A program made the translations under genes and the position numbers. A stretch of 64,000 nt of DNA. Origin: Ruania alba. Its GTDB lineage: Bacteria; Actinomycetota; Actinomycetes; Actinomycetales; Beutenbergiaceae. Below the pieces are notes generated by a model that was given only the letters and a program-made list of their open reading frames with translations, made no database searches and had not been told where the DNA came from. How positions within the stretch are numbered: position 1 is the stretch's first letter; every line of letters starts with the position of its first letter. The stretch is taken from contig NZ_FNTX01000002.1 in NCBI RefSeq assembly GCF_900105765.1, forward strand, positions 62,001 to 126,000. Reading direction: 5' to 3'. This document shows positions 18,453 through 26,845 of this stretch, piece after piece.

Positions 18453-20768
18453 TCAGGCGAACCGGGCCGGGAGCGTCCCGGCATGGGCGGCGCGCAGGTC
18501 GCCCACACTCAGGGTGAGCTGACCTGCCACGTCCAGTCCGCCGTCGGCCGTCACACCCAGGCGCAGGAACGGGACCCCGTGCTGCTCCGCGAGCGCCACC
18601 AGTGCCTCCTCCCGGTCCGGCTGCACGGCGATCAGGGCGCGCGCCCCGGACTCGGCGAACAGCGCCGTCGGCGCGTCGATCCCGTCACGCGCGCACAGCT
18701 CGTCCAGGCTCACCGCGGCGCCGACGTTGTGGCGCAGCACGGCATCGGTGAGGCTCTGCAGCAGACCGCCGGCGGCCAGGTCGTGCGCGGCCTGCGCCAG
18801 GCCTGCGGCGGATGCGCTCACCAGTACGTCGGCCAGGGCACGCTCGGCGGTGAGGTCCACCGCGGGCGGGCGGCCACCGAGGTGGTCGTGGATGACGCCC
18901 GCCCACACCGATCCGGACAACTCGGTGCGCGTGCTTCCGAGCAGGTACAGCGCCAGACCCGCCTCGGACCAGCCCGACGGCGTGGCGTGCGAGACGTCAT
19001 CCAGCACGCCCAACACGCCGACCACCGGGGTGGGGTTGATCGAGGCGTCGATGTGCCCCTTGCCGACCTCGCCGGCGAGGGTGGAGTTGTACAGCGAGAC
19101 GTTGCCGCCGGTGACCGGCACGCCCAGCTCGGCGCAGGCATCGGCCAGTCCGGTGATCGCCTGCACGAGCTGCCACATGGCGTCCGGGTCCTCCGGGGAG
19201 CCGAAGTTCAGGCAGTCGGTCACGGCGAGCGGGCGTGCCCCCACGGTGGCGACGTTGCGGTAGGCCTCGGCGAGCGCCTGTTGGGCGCCGGTGTAGGGGT
19301 CGAGCTTGGTGAAGCGACCGTTGGCGTCGGTGGCGATGGCCACCCCGAGGCCGCTGGCCTCGTCCACCCGGATCACGCCTGCGTCGTCGGGCTGGGCCAT
19401 CGCCGTGTTGCCCTGGACGTACCGGTCGTACTGGTCGGTGACCCAGGCCTTCGACGCGAGGTTCGGGGAGGCGAGCAGGGTCAGTGCCTGGGTGCGCAGC
19501 TCCTCCGGCGAGGTGGGCCGCGGGAGGTGAGCTGCGTCGTCGGCGTTCAGGGCGTCCTGCCAGGCCGGCTTAGCGTACGGGCGGTCGTAGACGGGGCCCT
19601 CGTGGGCAACCGTGGTCGGGTCGACATCGACGATCCGCTGGCCGTTGTGGTCGATGGTGAGCCGCCCGGTGCCGGTGACCTCGCCGATCACTGCGGTCTC
19701 CACGTCCCACTTGGTGGTGATCGCGAGGAAGTCCTCCAGCTTGTCCGGGGCCACCACGGCCATCATGCGTTCCTGGGACTCGCTCATCAGGATCTCGCCG
19801 GCGGTCAGGGTGGGGTCGCGCAGCAGCACGTTCTCCAGGTCCACGTGCATCCCGCCGTCGCCGTTGGAGGCGAGTTCGCTGGTGGCGCAGGAGATCCCGG
19901 CAGCACCGAGGTCCTGGATGCCCTCCACCACGCGGGCGGCGAACAGTTCCAGGCAGCACTCGATGAGCACCTTCTCCATGAACGGGTCGCCCACCTGCAC
20001 ACTGGGGCGCTTGGAGGGCTTGTCCTCGTCGAAGGTCTCGCTGGCGAGGATGGAGGCGCCGCCGATGCCGTCGCCGCCGGTGCGGGCTCCGAACAGGACC
20101 ACCTTGTTCCCGGTTCCCTCGGCGTTGGCGAGGTGGATGTCCTCGTGGCGCAGCACGCCCACGCAGAGGGCGTTCACCAACGGGTTGCGCTGGTAGGAGG
20201 CGTCGAACTCGGTCTCCCCGCCGATATTCGGCAGGCCGAGGCTGTTGCCGTACCCACCGACGCCGGAGACCACGCCGTGCACCACGCGTGCGGTGTCCGG
20301 GTGGTCGATGGCCCCGAACCGGAGCTGGTCCATCACGGCGACCGGGCGGGCGCCCATCGAGATGATGTCGCGGACGATGCCGCCCACGCCGGTGGCGGCC
20401 CCCTGGTAGGGCTCAACGTAGCTGGGGTGGTTGTGCGACTCCACCTTGAACGTGACGGCCCAGCCGTCACCGATGTCGACCACGCCGGCGTTCTGCCCGA
20501 TGCCCACGAGCAGGTGCTCACGCATCGCCTCGGTGGTCTTGTCGCCGAACTGGCCGAGGTGGCGCTTGGAGGACTTGTAGGAGCAGTGCTCGGACCACAT
20601 CACCGAGTACATCGCGAGCTCGGCAGCGGTGGGACGACGGCCGAGGATGTCCACGATCCGGGCGTACTCGTCATCCTTCAGGCCGAGCTCGGCGTACGGA
20701 AGCTCCGCGTCCGGGGTGACGGCGGCATTCTCGACGGTGTCGACGGCCTGAGTGGGCACTTCGGTCAT
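18453..20768 (-). CDS. purL: Phosphoribosylformylglycinamidine synthase subunit II
   Basis: FGAM synthase large subunit: with PurQ and PurS it converts FGAR, glutamine and ATP to FGAM. At 771 residues it is the small-PurL type that needs PurS and PurQ, both present at 50.5-51.5 kb. Family markers are [61 protein letters not shown] and TGGNVSLYN. The ATG at 20768 begins [10 protein letters not shown]; upstream residues in the same frame look non-coding. A mutarotase gene starts 24 bases after its stop and may be co-transcribed. The 164-base gap to the divergent universal-stress gene shows no recognised riboswitch. Confidence 0.97.
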   Translation of the reverse strand: MTEVPTQAVDTVENAAVTPDAELPYAELGLKDDEYARIVDILGRRPTAAELAMYSVMWSEHCSYKSSKRHLGQFGDKTTEAMREHLLVGIGQNAGVVDIGDGWAVTFKVESHNHPSYVEPYQGAATGVGGIVRDIISMGARPVAVMDQLRFGAIDHPDTARVVHGVVSGVGGYGNSLGLPNIGGETEFDASYQRNPLVNALCVGVLRHEDIHLANAEGTGNKVVLFGARTGGDGIGGASILASETFDEDKPSKRPSVQVGDPFMEKVLIECCLELFAARVVEGIQDLGAAGISCATSELASNGDGGMHVDLENVLLRDPTLTAGEILMSESQERMMAVVAPDKLEDFLAITTKWDVETAVIGEVTGTGRLTIDHNGQRIVDVDPTTVAHEGPVYDRPYAKPAWQDALNADDAAHLPRPTSPEELRTQALTLLASPNLASKAWVTDQYDRYVQGNTAMAQPDDAGVIRVDEASGLGVAIATDANGRFTKLDPYTGAQQALAEAYRNVATVGARPLAVTDCLNFGSPEDPDAMWQLVQAITGLADACAELGVPVTGGNVSLYNSTLAGEVGKGHIDASINPTPVVGVLGVLDDVSHATPSGWSEAGLALYLLGSTRTELSGSVWAGVIHDHLGGRPPAVDLTAERALADVLVSASAAGLAQAAHDLAAGGLLQSLTDAVLRHNVGAAVSLDELCARDGIDAPTALFAESGARALIAVQPDREEALVALAEQHGVPFLRLGVTADGGLDVAGQLTLSVGDLRAAHAGTLPARFA

Positions 20769-20932
20769 CTCGTTCCTCACGCGACGCGGACGGGCGCCCG
20801 GGCTGCTGCGCCTGGCGCTCAGGAGCAGGGCCAACTCTACTGGTCCCGGCGCGGGCCGGATCGACCAGAGCGCCGGCCCGCTGGCAGATGAGATGGCCAC
20901 GTTCCCCGCGCCCCTCTGACACAGGTGGGATC

Positions 20933-21451
20933 ATGATCCGGATGGAGATGCGTGAGTACCCGTGGGTCGGTACCCCGGCCGAACGTCCGCTCGTGGTGGG
21001 CGTCGAGCCCGGGCAGGACGCGCGCGTGCTGCGCACCGCGGCCGAGATCGCCCAGGCCCAAGGCACCGGAGTGGTGGCCGTCTGGGTGGATCCCACGCAC
21101 GTGCTCGTGGCACCGGACTCCTCCGGTGTGCCTACGGCGACCCCGGTGGACCCCGACGGCACCGACACCCCGCCCACCGAGGACGAGCGTGAGGTGCGCG
21201 CGCTCGTGCACGGCGAGCTGGCGCCGTCGGCGGTGCCGTGGCGGTTCGTCTCCGCCGTCGGCGAGGTGGCCCGGGGTCTGGCGCACGTGGCCGCCAGCTA
21301 CCGCGGGGTGATGATCGTGGTGGGTGCCCGCCGCCCGGGGTTCTCCGGCTGGATGAACGAGGTGATCGGCGGTTCGGTGGCCGGTCACCTCGCGCACACC
21401 CAGGATCTGCCGGTGCTGGTGGTGCCGCTGCACGGGGGCGCGTCCGCGTGA
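20933..21451 (+). CDS. Universal stress protein family
   Basis: A single UspA-like domain in 172 residues: RPLVVGVEPGQDARVLRTAAEIAQ at the start, and GVMIVVGARRPGFSGWMNEVIGGSVAGHLAHTQDLPVLVVP at the end, which contains a G-x9-GS/T-like nucleotide-binding loop. The ATG at 20933 is preceded by AGGTGGGA. The stop overlaps the GTG of the first fluoride exporter gene (GTGA), so the three genes form an operon. Linking a stress protein with fluoride export is unusual but its meaning is unknown. Confidence 0.85.
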   Translation: MIRMEMREYPWVGTPAERPLVVGVEPGQDARVLRTAAEIAQAQGTGVVAVWVDPTHVLVAPDSSGVPTATPVDPDGTDTPPTEDEREVRALVHGELAPSAVPWRFVSAVGEVARGLAHVAASYRGVMIVVGARRPGFSGWMNEVIGGSVAGHLAHTQDLPVLVVPLHGGASA

Positions 21452-21873
21452 GCCAGGGTCGGCTCCGTCTCGGGGCACTGGTGGCGGTGGGTGGTGCCGC
21501 GGGAACGCTCGCCCGGTTCGGGCTCACCGAGGCCTTCGGCCCGCCCGACGGCGTCCCGTGGGCCACGCTGACGGCGAACCTTCTCGGAGCGTTCGCCCTG
21601 GGCGTGCTGCTCGAGGCACTGCTGCGCGCCGGCGCGGAGGACCGCACCCGCCGGGCTTTCCGGCTCGGCCTGGGCACCGGGTTCCTCGGTGGTCTCACCA
21701 CGTTCTCGAGCCTGGCCCTGGAAACCGAGCGGCTGCTCACCGGCGGGCAGTTCGCGGTCGCGGCCGGGTACGCCCTGGCCAGTCTGGCGCTGGGGCTGGT
21801 CGCGGCGCTCGCGGGCATCGCTGTCGGTGGGGCACGGCGCACCGGTCGGGGCGACCAGGGCGAGAGCCGATGA
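21448..21873 (+). CDS. crcB: Fluoride exporter subunit 1
   Basis: A Fluc/CrcB channel subunit of 141 residues that exports fluoride passively. Four hydrophobic segments are visible, with GGAAGTLARFGL at the start, TLTANLLGAFALG (the conserved Asn) and GTGFLGGLTTFSSLALE (the conserved Gly-x-x-Gly-Gly-x-Thr-Thr-Phe-Ser). The GTG start overlaps the universal-stress stop and the stop overlaps the next ATG (ATGA). Paired genes usually form a heterodimeric channel. Confidence 0.93.
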   Translation: MSQGRLRLGALVAVGGAAGTLARFGLTEAFGPPDGVPWATLTANLLGAFALGVLLEALLRAGAEDRTRRAFRLGLGTGFLGGLTTFSSLALETERLLTGGQFAVAAGYALASLALGLVAALAGIAVGGARRTGRGDQGESR

Positions 21874-22241
21874 TCCCGGCGCTGATCGCCGTCGCCGGCG
21901 GCCTGGGTGCGGCGCTGCGGTTCTGGGCGGACGGGGCGATCCGGGCCCGGTGGCACAGCGCGCTCCCGGTCGCCACGATCGCGATCAACACGACCGGGTC
22001 GTTGCTGATCGGCGTGCTCGCCGGTCTGTTGCACGCCGGAGCCCTCGGCAGTGTGGCCACCGTGCTGGCGGTCGGGCTGTGCGGCGGGTTCACCACCTTC
22101 TCCACGGCGATGGTGGAGTCGGCGCGGCTACTGCTCGCCGGGGACCGACGCCGCTGCGTGGTGAACCTGCTCGGCACTCTGGGCCTCACTCTGGCCGCCG
22201 TCGCGGTGGGCTTCGCGGCGGTGACAGCGCTGGCCGGGTGA
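21870..22241 (+). CDS. crcB: Fluoride exporter subunit 2
   Basis: The second Fluc/CrcB subunit, 123 residues with four predicted helices: GGLGAALRFWADG, AINTTGSLLIGVLAG and GLCGGFTTFSTAMVE carry the family Arg, Asn and GGxTTFS elements. It is read as ATGA-coupled with the first subunit, consistent with a dual-topology heterodimer. No fluoride riboswitch could be recognised in front of the operon. Confidence 0.93.
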   Translation: MIPALIAVAGGLGAALRFWADGAIRARWHSALPVATIAINTTGSLLIGVLAGLLHAGALGSVATVLAVGLCGGFTTFSTAMVESARLLLAGDRRRCVVNLLGTLGLTLAAVAVGFAAVTALAG

Positions 22242-22353
22242 GAGAGACCTCCACACGAGATGGCACCACGATCTGGCTGTTGGCCCGCCACCACCTCGGC
22301 GCCCGATTCCGGGGGTGCATGATGGAGTCACCCGACCCGCAACGGAGGACCAG

Positions 22354-22752
22354 ATGAGCCGCAGCACCGGTGACCCCAACCTGCCGATCGAGACTCTGCG
22401 CGAGGCACTCACTGTCCGCCGCGTGTTCGGTGAGGCCTACACGGTGGGTGAGACCACGGTGATCCCGGTCGCGCGAGTGATCGGTGGCTCCGGGATGGGC
22501 TTCGGTTCCGGCAGCGGCCGCGACCCGCACGGTTCCTCCGGCGAACCGAACGCCGAGGGATCCGGCGGTGGCGGCGGCGTGGGCATGTGTGCCTGGCCGT
22601 CCGGTTCCTACGTGGTCCGCGGCGACGAGGTCACCTGGAAACCGGCGTTCGACCTCAACCTGGCGGTGGCGGGCGCCCAGGCGCTTGCCGGGGTCGTCGC
22701 AGTGTCCGTGGCCTGCGCCCTGCGCGCGAAGTTCCGGCGCCGGATGTTCTGA
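22354..22752 (+). CDS. GerW/YtfJ family protein
   Basis: A 132-residue protein of the family named for Bacillus spore protein YtfJ (GerW). It opens ETLREALTVRRVFGEAYTVGETTVIPVARVIGG, has a Gly/Ser-rich central loop, and ends in a hydrophobic segment (AVAGAQALAGVVAVSVACAL) followed by basic residues. Such proteins are widespread in non-sporulating actinobacteria, so no spore role is implied. The ATG at 22354 is preceded by CGGAGG. It ends in a convergent gap containing repeated palindromes. Confidence 0.8.
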   Translation: MSRSTGDPNLPIETLREALTVRRVFGEAYTVGETTVIPVARVIGGSGMGFGSGSGRDPHGSSGEPNAEGSGGGGGVGMCAWPSGSYVVRGDEVTWKPAFDLNLAVAGAQALAGVVAVSVACALRAKFRRRMF

Positions 22753-22820
22753 CCCAGCCGCGTGGCCCAACCGCATTCGCCGCTAGCCACGCATTCCCGG
22801 CCCGCCACCCACACCATGCC

Positions 22821-22905
22821 CGCATTCGAACGCGGTTCCGTCGTTCGAACGGGCTTCCGCGCGCACGCAAACCCGTTCGAATGCCGTCACCCCGTTCCAA
22901 CGAGG
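22821..22905. repeat. TTCGAACGG palindrome cluster between convergent genes
   Basis: Several copies of a CGTTCGAAC-like motif (22824-22831, 22842-22851, 22873-22881, and a degenerate one at 22892-22901) are arranged in both orientations. The best hairpin has arms TTCGAACGGG at 22844-22853 and CCCGTTCGAA at 22872-22881. It lies between the GerW-like gene and the SGNH hydrolase. There is no T-run, so terminator function is a guess. Confidence 0.55.
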
Positions 22906-22929
22906 GATGGTGAGCCGGGTGGGTGCGGG

Positions 22930-23925
22930 TTAGGCAAGACTGCCGAGCGCGGACGTGAGCCGCTCCCCCATCAGGCGGTAGCCCTCAGGGCCCGGGTGCA
23001 GACCGTCGTCGAACTGGCCCGCCTCGTCGGCGCTGATGATGTTGAGGCCGTCGATCAGCGTGATCCGGGCGCCGTGGGCGTTCTGTGCCTCGACCACCTC
23101 GCTGATGGCGTCTCGCATCTGCACCAGGGTGAGGCCGTCGTGGTCCGCTGAGTTCTCGCGGTTCGGGCACCCGATCGGGGTGATGACGGCGAGGGCCGCC
23201 TCCGGGTGCGCGCCCCGCACTCGCTCGACGAACCCAGAGATCTGCGGTGCGAAGGACCGCGCGTTGAAGGAGGTCCTGCCGTGGATGTTGATACCCAGGC
23301 ACAGCGAGATCACGTCGGCCGGGGTCTGCGCGATGGCGTGCTCGGCGACCGGATCGAGATGGCACTGGCCGCCGAACCCCAGACAGGTGAGGTCCCACCC
23401 GAGCCGCTGCGCCACGATCGCCGGCCAGGTCTCGCTCGGTCCGGCCGCGGCCGAGCACTGGGTGATCGAGCTGCCGTAGGTGGTCCACCGGGACCGGCCC
23501 GGCAACGACCCGACGGCGCTCGCGCCCGTGAGGGTGAGCCCACCGACGGCGGTGTGCCCCGCCTGGGGGAGCCACACGCGCACCTCATGCTCGCCGTCAG
23601 GCAGGTCCACCTCGAGCACCTCCGCCCCGGAGGCGAGCTCGACGCGGCGGTGCAGACCGCCGTCGACCGTGACATCCACGAACCCCGGGGCGTCGTAGGT
23701 GTACCTGATCGGAAGGCTCAGTCGCGAGGCGTCGGTGCGCAGCTCCGAGCGCACCCCTGCAGCCATGCGGGCCGGCCACAGCAGATCGGGGGCGTGCACA
23801 CGGTCGGTACGCTCCGGGGGCAGGCGCCACGGACGCCAGAGGTCGCCGTCCGGCACCCAAGAGACGGCACCGCGCCAGACATCGGACGAGACAGATGGTT
23901 CCAGGATTTGGGCTACGTCGCTCAC
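22930..23925 (-). CDS. SGNH/GDSL-type hydrolase
   Basis: A predicted esterase of 331 residues with no signal peptide. An N-terminal beta-rich region (about 1-150) precedes the SGNH domain: block I is TTYGSSITQCSAA (Ser nucleophile), then CLGFGGQCHLDP (Gly block), VISLCLGINIHG (Asn block) and DGLHPGPEGYRLMG (catalytic Asp and His). This two-part layout resembles actinobacterial SGNH proteins with a carbohydrate-esterase-like N-terminal domain. The GTG start at 23925 is 11 bases from the aminotransferase stop, so the two genes form an operon. Confidence 0.88.
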   Translation of the reverse strand: MSDVAQILEPSVSSDVWRGAVSWVPDGDLWRPWRLPPERTDRVHAPDLLWPARMAAGVRSELRTDASRLSLPIRYTYDAPGFVDVTVDGGLHRRVELASGAEVLEVDLPDGEHEVRVWLPQAGHTAVGGLTLTGASAVGSLPGRSRWTTYGSSITQCSAAAGPSETWPAIVAQRLGWDLTCLGFGGQCHLDPVAEHAIAQTPADVISLCLGINIHGRTSFNARSFAPQISGFVERVRGAHPEAALAVITPIGCPNRENSADHDGLTLVQMRDAISEVVEAQNAHGARITLIDGLNIISADEAGQFDDGLHPGPEGYRLMGERLTSALGSLA

Positions 23926-23936
23926 GATGGACGAGC

Positions 23937-25121
23937 CTACCGGGACTGGAACGCGCGGATCCGCTCGATCGCCGTCACCACAGCGTCGTGCCCGGCCGCG
24001 AAGGAGAGGCGCACGTAGCGCCCACCCCCGGCAGGATCGAAGTCGATCCCGGGCACGACGGCGACCCCCGCCTCCTCGAGAAGGGCACGACTCCACGAGG
24101 TGGCATCCCTGTGGTGACCAAGAGCGTCGGCGAGGTCCGCGTAGAGGTAGAAGGCGCCGTCGGCGGGAGCGATCGGACCCCAGCCGAGCGAGTCGACGGC
24201 CTCCAGCAGGGTGGCCCGGGTGCGGGCGAACTCGGCCACCCGGGCATCGGCCGCGGCATACGAATCGGGCGAGAACGCTTCGATCGCCGCGTAGGCAGCC
24301 GGGGCGGGTGGGCATAGCGCGACGTTCCCGGCGAGTGCGTCCACGCCGGGGCGCAGGTCGGGCGGGACCAGCGCCCAGCCGATGCGCCACCCCGTCATCC
24401 CCCAATACTTGGAGAAGGAAGAGACCACCACACCGGTGCGCGACCTCTCCCAGGCGCTCACCCCACGCGCGTCCGGGGCACCGGCCGCGGCGTAGGTGAT
24501 GCCGTGGTAGATCTCGTCGCTGATCAGGCGGACGTCGTGGACGTCGCACCAGGTGGTGAGCGCGGTGAGCTCCGTGCGCGTGAGCATCGTGCCGGTGGGG
24601 TTGGCCGGGGAGGCCACCACGAGACCGGCCAACGGACCCTGCGCGGCGGCATGGTCGAGCAGCGCCGGGGTGGGCTGGAATCGGTCCTCGGGCCCGCACG
24701 GGATGTCGACGACCTCGCAGCCCAGGGCGGTGAGGATGTTCCGGTAGGCGGGGTAGCCGGGGCTGGCGAGGGCCACCCGATCGCCCGGGTCGAAGGCAGC
24801 GAGGAAGGCGAGCACGAAGGCGCCGGAGGAGCCGGTGGTGATCGCGACGTCGTCGCCGGTGAGGTCGAGGCCGTACCAGCGGCGGTAGTGGCCGGCGATC
24901 GCGTCCCGCAGCGGGCGCGGGCCGAGAGCGCTGGTGTAGCCGAGGTCGTTAGCCTGGTGCAGGGCGGCCGCGCGAGCTGCGACACCCGGCGGCGCTCCTC
25001 CGGAGGGCTCTCCGGCGCAGAGGGAGATCACGTCCCTGCCGGCGGCGCGCAACTGGGCCACCCGATCGAGGATGGACATCACCTCGAAGGGCGGGACTCC
25101 TGCGCGACGAGCGACCTTCAT
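23937..25121 (-). CDS. Pyridoxal-phosphate aminotransferase, class I/II
   Basis: A cytosolic fold-type I aminotransferase of 394 residues. Markers are ISLCAGEPSGGAPPGV, LGYTSALGPRPLRDAIAGHY, ASPANPTGTML, LISDEIYHGI (Asp and Tyr contacts to the cofactor) and SFSKYWGMTGWRIGW, where the Lys near residue 237 binds PLP. The C-terminal Arg for the substrate carboxylate is in YVRLSFA. Related proteins use aspartate or aromatic amino acids; the substrate is not fixed. ATG start. It lies upstream of the SGNH hydrolase in the same direction. Confidence 0.92.
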   Translation of the reverse strand: MKVARRAGVPPFEVMSILDRVAQLRAAGRDVISLCAGEPSGGAPPGVAARAAALHQANDLGYTSALGPRPLRDAIAGHYRRWYGLDLTGDDVAITTGSSGAFVLAFLAAFDPGDRVALASPGYPAYRNILTALGCEVVDIPCGPEDRFQPTPALLDHAAAQGPLAGLVVASPANPTGTMLTRTELTALTTWCDVHDVRLISDEIYHGITYAAAGAPDARGVSAWERSRTGVVVSSFSKYWGMTGWRIGWALVPPDLRPGVDALAGNVALCPPAPAAYAAIEAFSPDSYAAADARVAEFARTRATLLEAVDSLGWGPIAPADGAFYLYADLADALGHHRDATSWSRALLEEAGVAVVPGIDFDPAGGGRYVRLSFAAGHDAVVTAIERIRAFQSR

Positions 25122-25142
25122 CCTCGCCTACGCTACCCGCGC

Positions 25143-26165
25143 TCATCCGGCCCGGTGCCGCACCGACCCTGCAGTCACCAGGACCAGGCCCACGGCAAGC
25201 CATCCCGCGAGTACCGCGACCGGTCCGCCGATCGCTGCCTCCGGGAAGTACGAGAGTGATCTCACCAGCGTGGCTGCGGCCCCGGGCGGGAACCACTGCC
25301 CCACCTCGCCCCACGGCCCCGGGAGGAACTCCACGGGCATGGCGGCCGACGAGATCGGGTTGGCGATCACAACGAGCAGAACCACCCCGAGCCCCGCACC
25401 GCGGGGACCGAGCACGGCGATCAGCCCGGCGAGAGTGGCGGAGATCGCTGCCAGAATGAGCGTGAATGCGCCCATGTTCGTGAGGTAGTCCCCGTGCACG
25501 ATCCCTAACCACGGTCCGAGGATCGCGGGGAGCAGCAGTCCAGCGCCGACGGCGTAGATCGCCACGCCGAGCAGGCGACGCCCCATGGAGGCGCTCAGCA
25601 GACCGATGACGATGCCGCCGAGCAGTCCGACGATGAGCAGCGGGAGAGAGGCGAGTGCCAGGGCCGCCCCACGCGGGTCGGTATCAGCGAGCGGGACCAC
25701 ATCGGTCACCGTGACCTCCACCTCGGGCGCCTCGACTCCGGCGGCGTCCGCCTGCGCCTGGGCGGCTTGCTGTGCCTGGGCCTGGAGCGTGGGCGCCATG
25801 CCGGCGAGCGCCGTCGCGATCGCGCTGCTCGCTGCCGAGGCGGTGAGTACCTCCGGCCGTTCGCCCAGCAGGATCGCACCATAGCTCTCCCGGTTCCTGA
25901 TCGCGGCCAGCGCGGCGTCCCGATCGGGCATCTGGTCGGCTCGGAACGCCCCATCGCCGTGCTCGGCCAGTGCGGACTGGACGCCCATCACTGCCTGTTC
26001 CGGCCCCACGATCGCGATCGGGACATCGCGCGGCTCGGCCGTCCGGGCCGGCCACACCAGGGCCAGCACCACCACGCTGGCAACCAGGACGAGCGCAAGT
26101 GGGACGGCGATGGCACGCGGCCACGCCGAACGTTCGCCGGACGGGTGGGTGGAGTGTTCAGCCAT
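25143..26165 (-). CDS. ABC-2-like membrane protein (YhgE/Pip-type layout)
   Basis: A membrane protein of 340 residues: one N-terminal helix (about 18-40), an extracytoplasmic region (about 45-165) containing an Ala/Gln-rich helical stretch, then five helices (about 170-335). One helix, an external domain, then a helical bundle is the layout of YhgE/Pip and ABC-2-type proteins. No ATPase is encoded beside it. It is divergent from a TetR gene with twin operators in between, so it is likely that regulator's target and may function in efflux or stress export. Confidence 0.75.
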   Translation of the reverse strand: MAEHSTHPSGERSAWPRAIAVPLALVLVASVVVLALVWPARTAEPRDVPIAIVGPEQAVMGVQSALAEHGDGAFRADQMPDRDAALAAIRNRESYGAILLGERPEVLTASAASSAIATALAGMAPTLQAQAQQAAQAQADAAGVEAPEVEVTVTDVVPLADTDPRGAALALASLPLLIVGLLGGIVIGLLSASMGRRLLGVAIYAVGAGLLLPAILGPWLGIVHGDYLTNMGAFTLILAAISATLAGLIAVLGPRGAGLGVVLLVVIANPISSAAMPVEFLPGPWGEVGQWFPPGAAATLVRSLSYFPEAAIGGPVAVLAGWLAVGLVLVTAGSVRHRAG

Positions 26166-26201
26166 GGCAGCCTCCTCAAGATCGTGTCCACACCGTAGAA
26201 C

Positions 26202-26231
26202 TCAACATACGTTGAAGTCAATGCTTGTTGA
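26202..26231. promoter_or_regulatory. Twin TetR-type operators between divergent genes
   Basis: Two related palindromes, TCAACATACGTTGA (26202-26215, perfect TCAAC-N4-GTTGA) and TCAATGCTTGTTGA (26218-26231, TCAA/TTGA arms), are spaced 16 bases centre to centre. They sit 36 bases from the membrane protein start and 20 bases from the TetR start. Symmetric paired sites in a divergent promoter strongly suggest autoregulation and control of the membrane gene. Confidence 0.75.
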
Positions 26232-26251
26232 GATTGGGTAGGCTCACGGTC

Positions 26252-26842
26252 ATGACGGACCAGCGGTCGGCACGGACCGGTCGGCGCCCTGGCGCGAACG
26301 ACTCGCGCGCGGTGATCCTGCACGCCGCGCTGGACCAGTTCGCCGCCCACGGATACGGCAGCACCACCATCCGTGCCGTCGCCGCCCAGGCGCGGGTGGA
26401 CCCCGCACTGGTGATGCACTTCTTCGGGTCCAAGGACCAGCTCTTCGGCGCGGTGCTCGATCAGATCGCCGACCTCCCGGAGCGGGTCGCGCAGTCCCTG
26501 CACGGCACCCCTGACGGGCTCGCACGGCGCCTCGCCACCGTCTACCTCTCGGGATGGGAATCGCCCGACCTAGGCCCGTCGCTGCGTGCTGTCCTGCGCT
26601 CGGCGAGCTCCAGCGAGGCGGCAGCGGCGCGGGTGCGAGATGCCATCGAGTCCCGGATGCTCATTCAGGTCACGAAGGACCTTCCGGCGGAGACCGCCGC
26701 ACGACTCCCGTTCGCCATGGCCCACCTGTTCGGGATCGCCACGGCGCGCTACATCCTGCAGGTGACCCCCGTGGCCGAACTACCGTTGGAGGAACTGATC
26801 GAGACAGTGACGCCCGGGCTGGACGCCGTCCTACGTCCCTGA
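26252..26842 (+). CDS. TetR family transcriptional regulator
   Basis: A 196-residue repressor-type protein. The HTH spans about residues 15-60 (RAVILHAALDQFAAHGYGSTTIRAVAAQARVDPALVMHFFGSKDQLF), and the C-terminal part (TetR_C-like, ending PLEELIETVTPGLDAVLRP) should bind a ligand. The ATG at 26252 is preferred over an upstream in-frame TTG/ATG because the family N-terminus starts there. It is divergent from the ABC-2-like membrane gene and very probably binds the palindromes in the shared promoter. Confidence 0.92.
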   Translation: MTDQRSARTGRRPGANDSRAVILHAALDQFAAHGYGSTTIRAVAAQARVDPALVMHFFGSKDQLFGAVLDQIADLPERVAQSLHGTPDGLARRLATVYLSGWESPDLGPSLRAVLRSASSSEAAAARVRDAIESRMLIQVTKDLPAETAARLPFAMAHLFGIATARYILQVTPVAELPLEELIETVTPGLDAVLRP

Positions 26843-26845
26843 GGC

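Noticed and set aside
17733-20891. A 1052-codon open frame on the plus strand opposite purL
   Set aside because: The minus strand encodes a complete, conserved PurL; the plus frame has no motifs and no ribosome-binding site.
20769-20932. Fluoride or purine riboswitch upstream of the stress-protein/fluoride operon or purL
   Set aside because: The GATG and AACCGCC-like conserved blocks of known aptamers are not visible by eye; only unstructured GC-rich sequence is apparent.
22354-22752. Evidence for sporulation from the GerW/YtfJ-like protein
   Set aside because: The family occurs in many non-sporulating actinobacteria and no other sporulation gene is present.
22824-22881. TTCGAAC motifs near 22.8 kb as LexA boxes
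   Set aside because: The half-sites are not spaced by four bases in the required orientation and they lie between convergent gene ends, not at a promoter.
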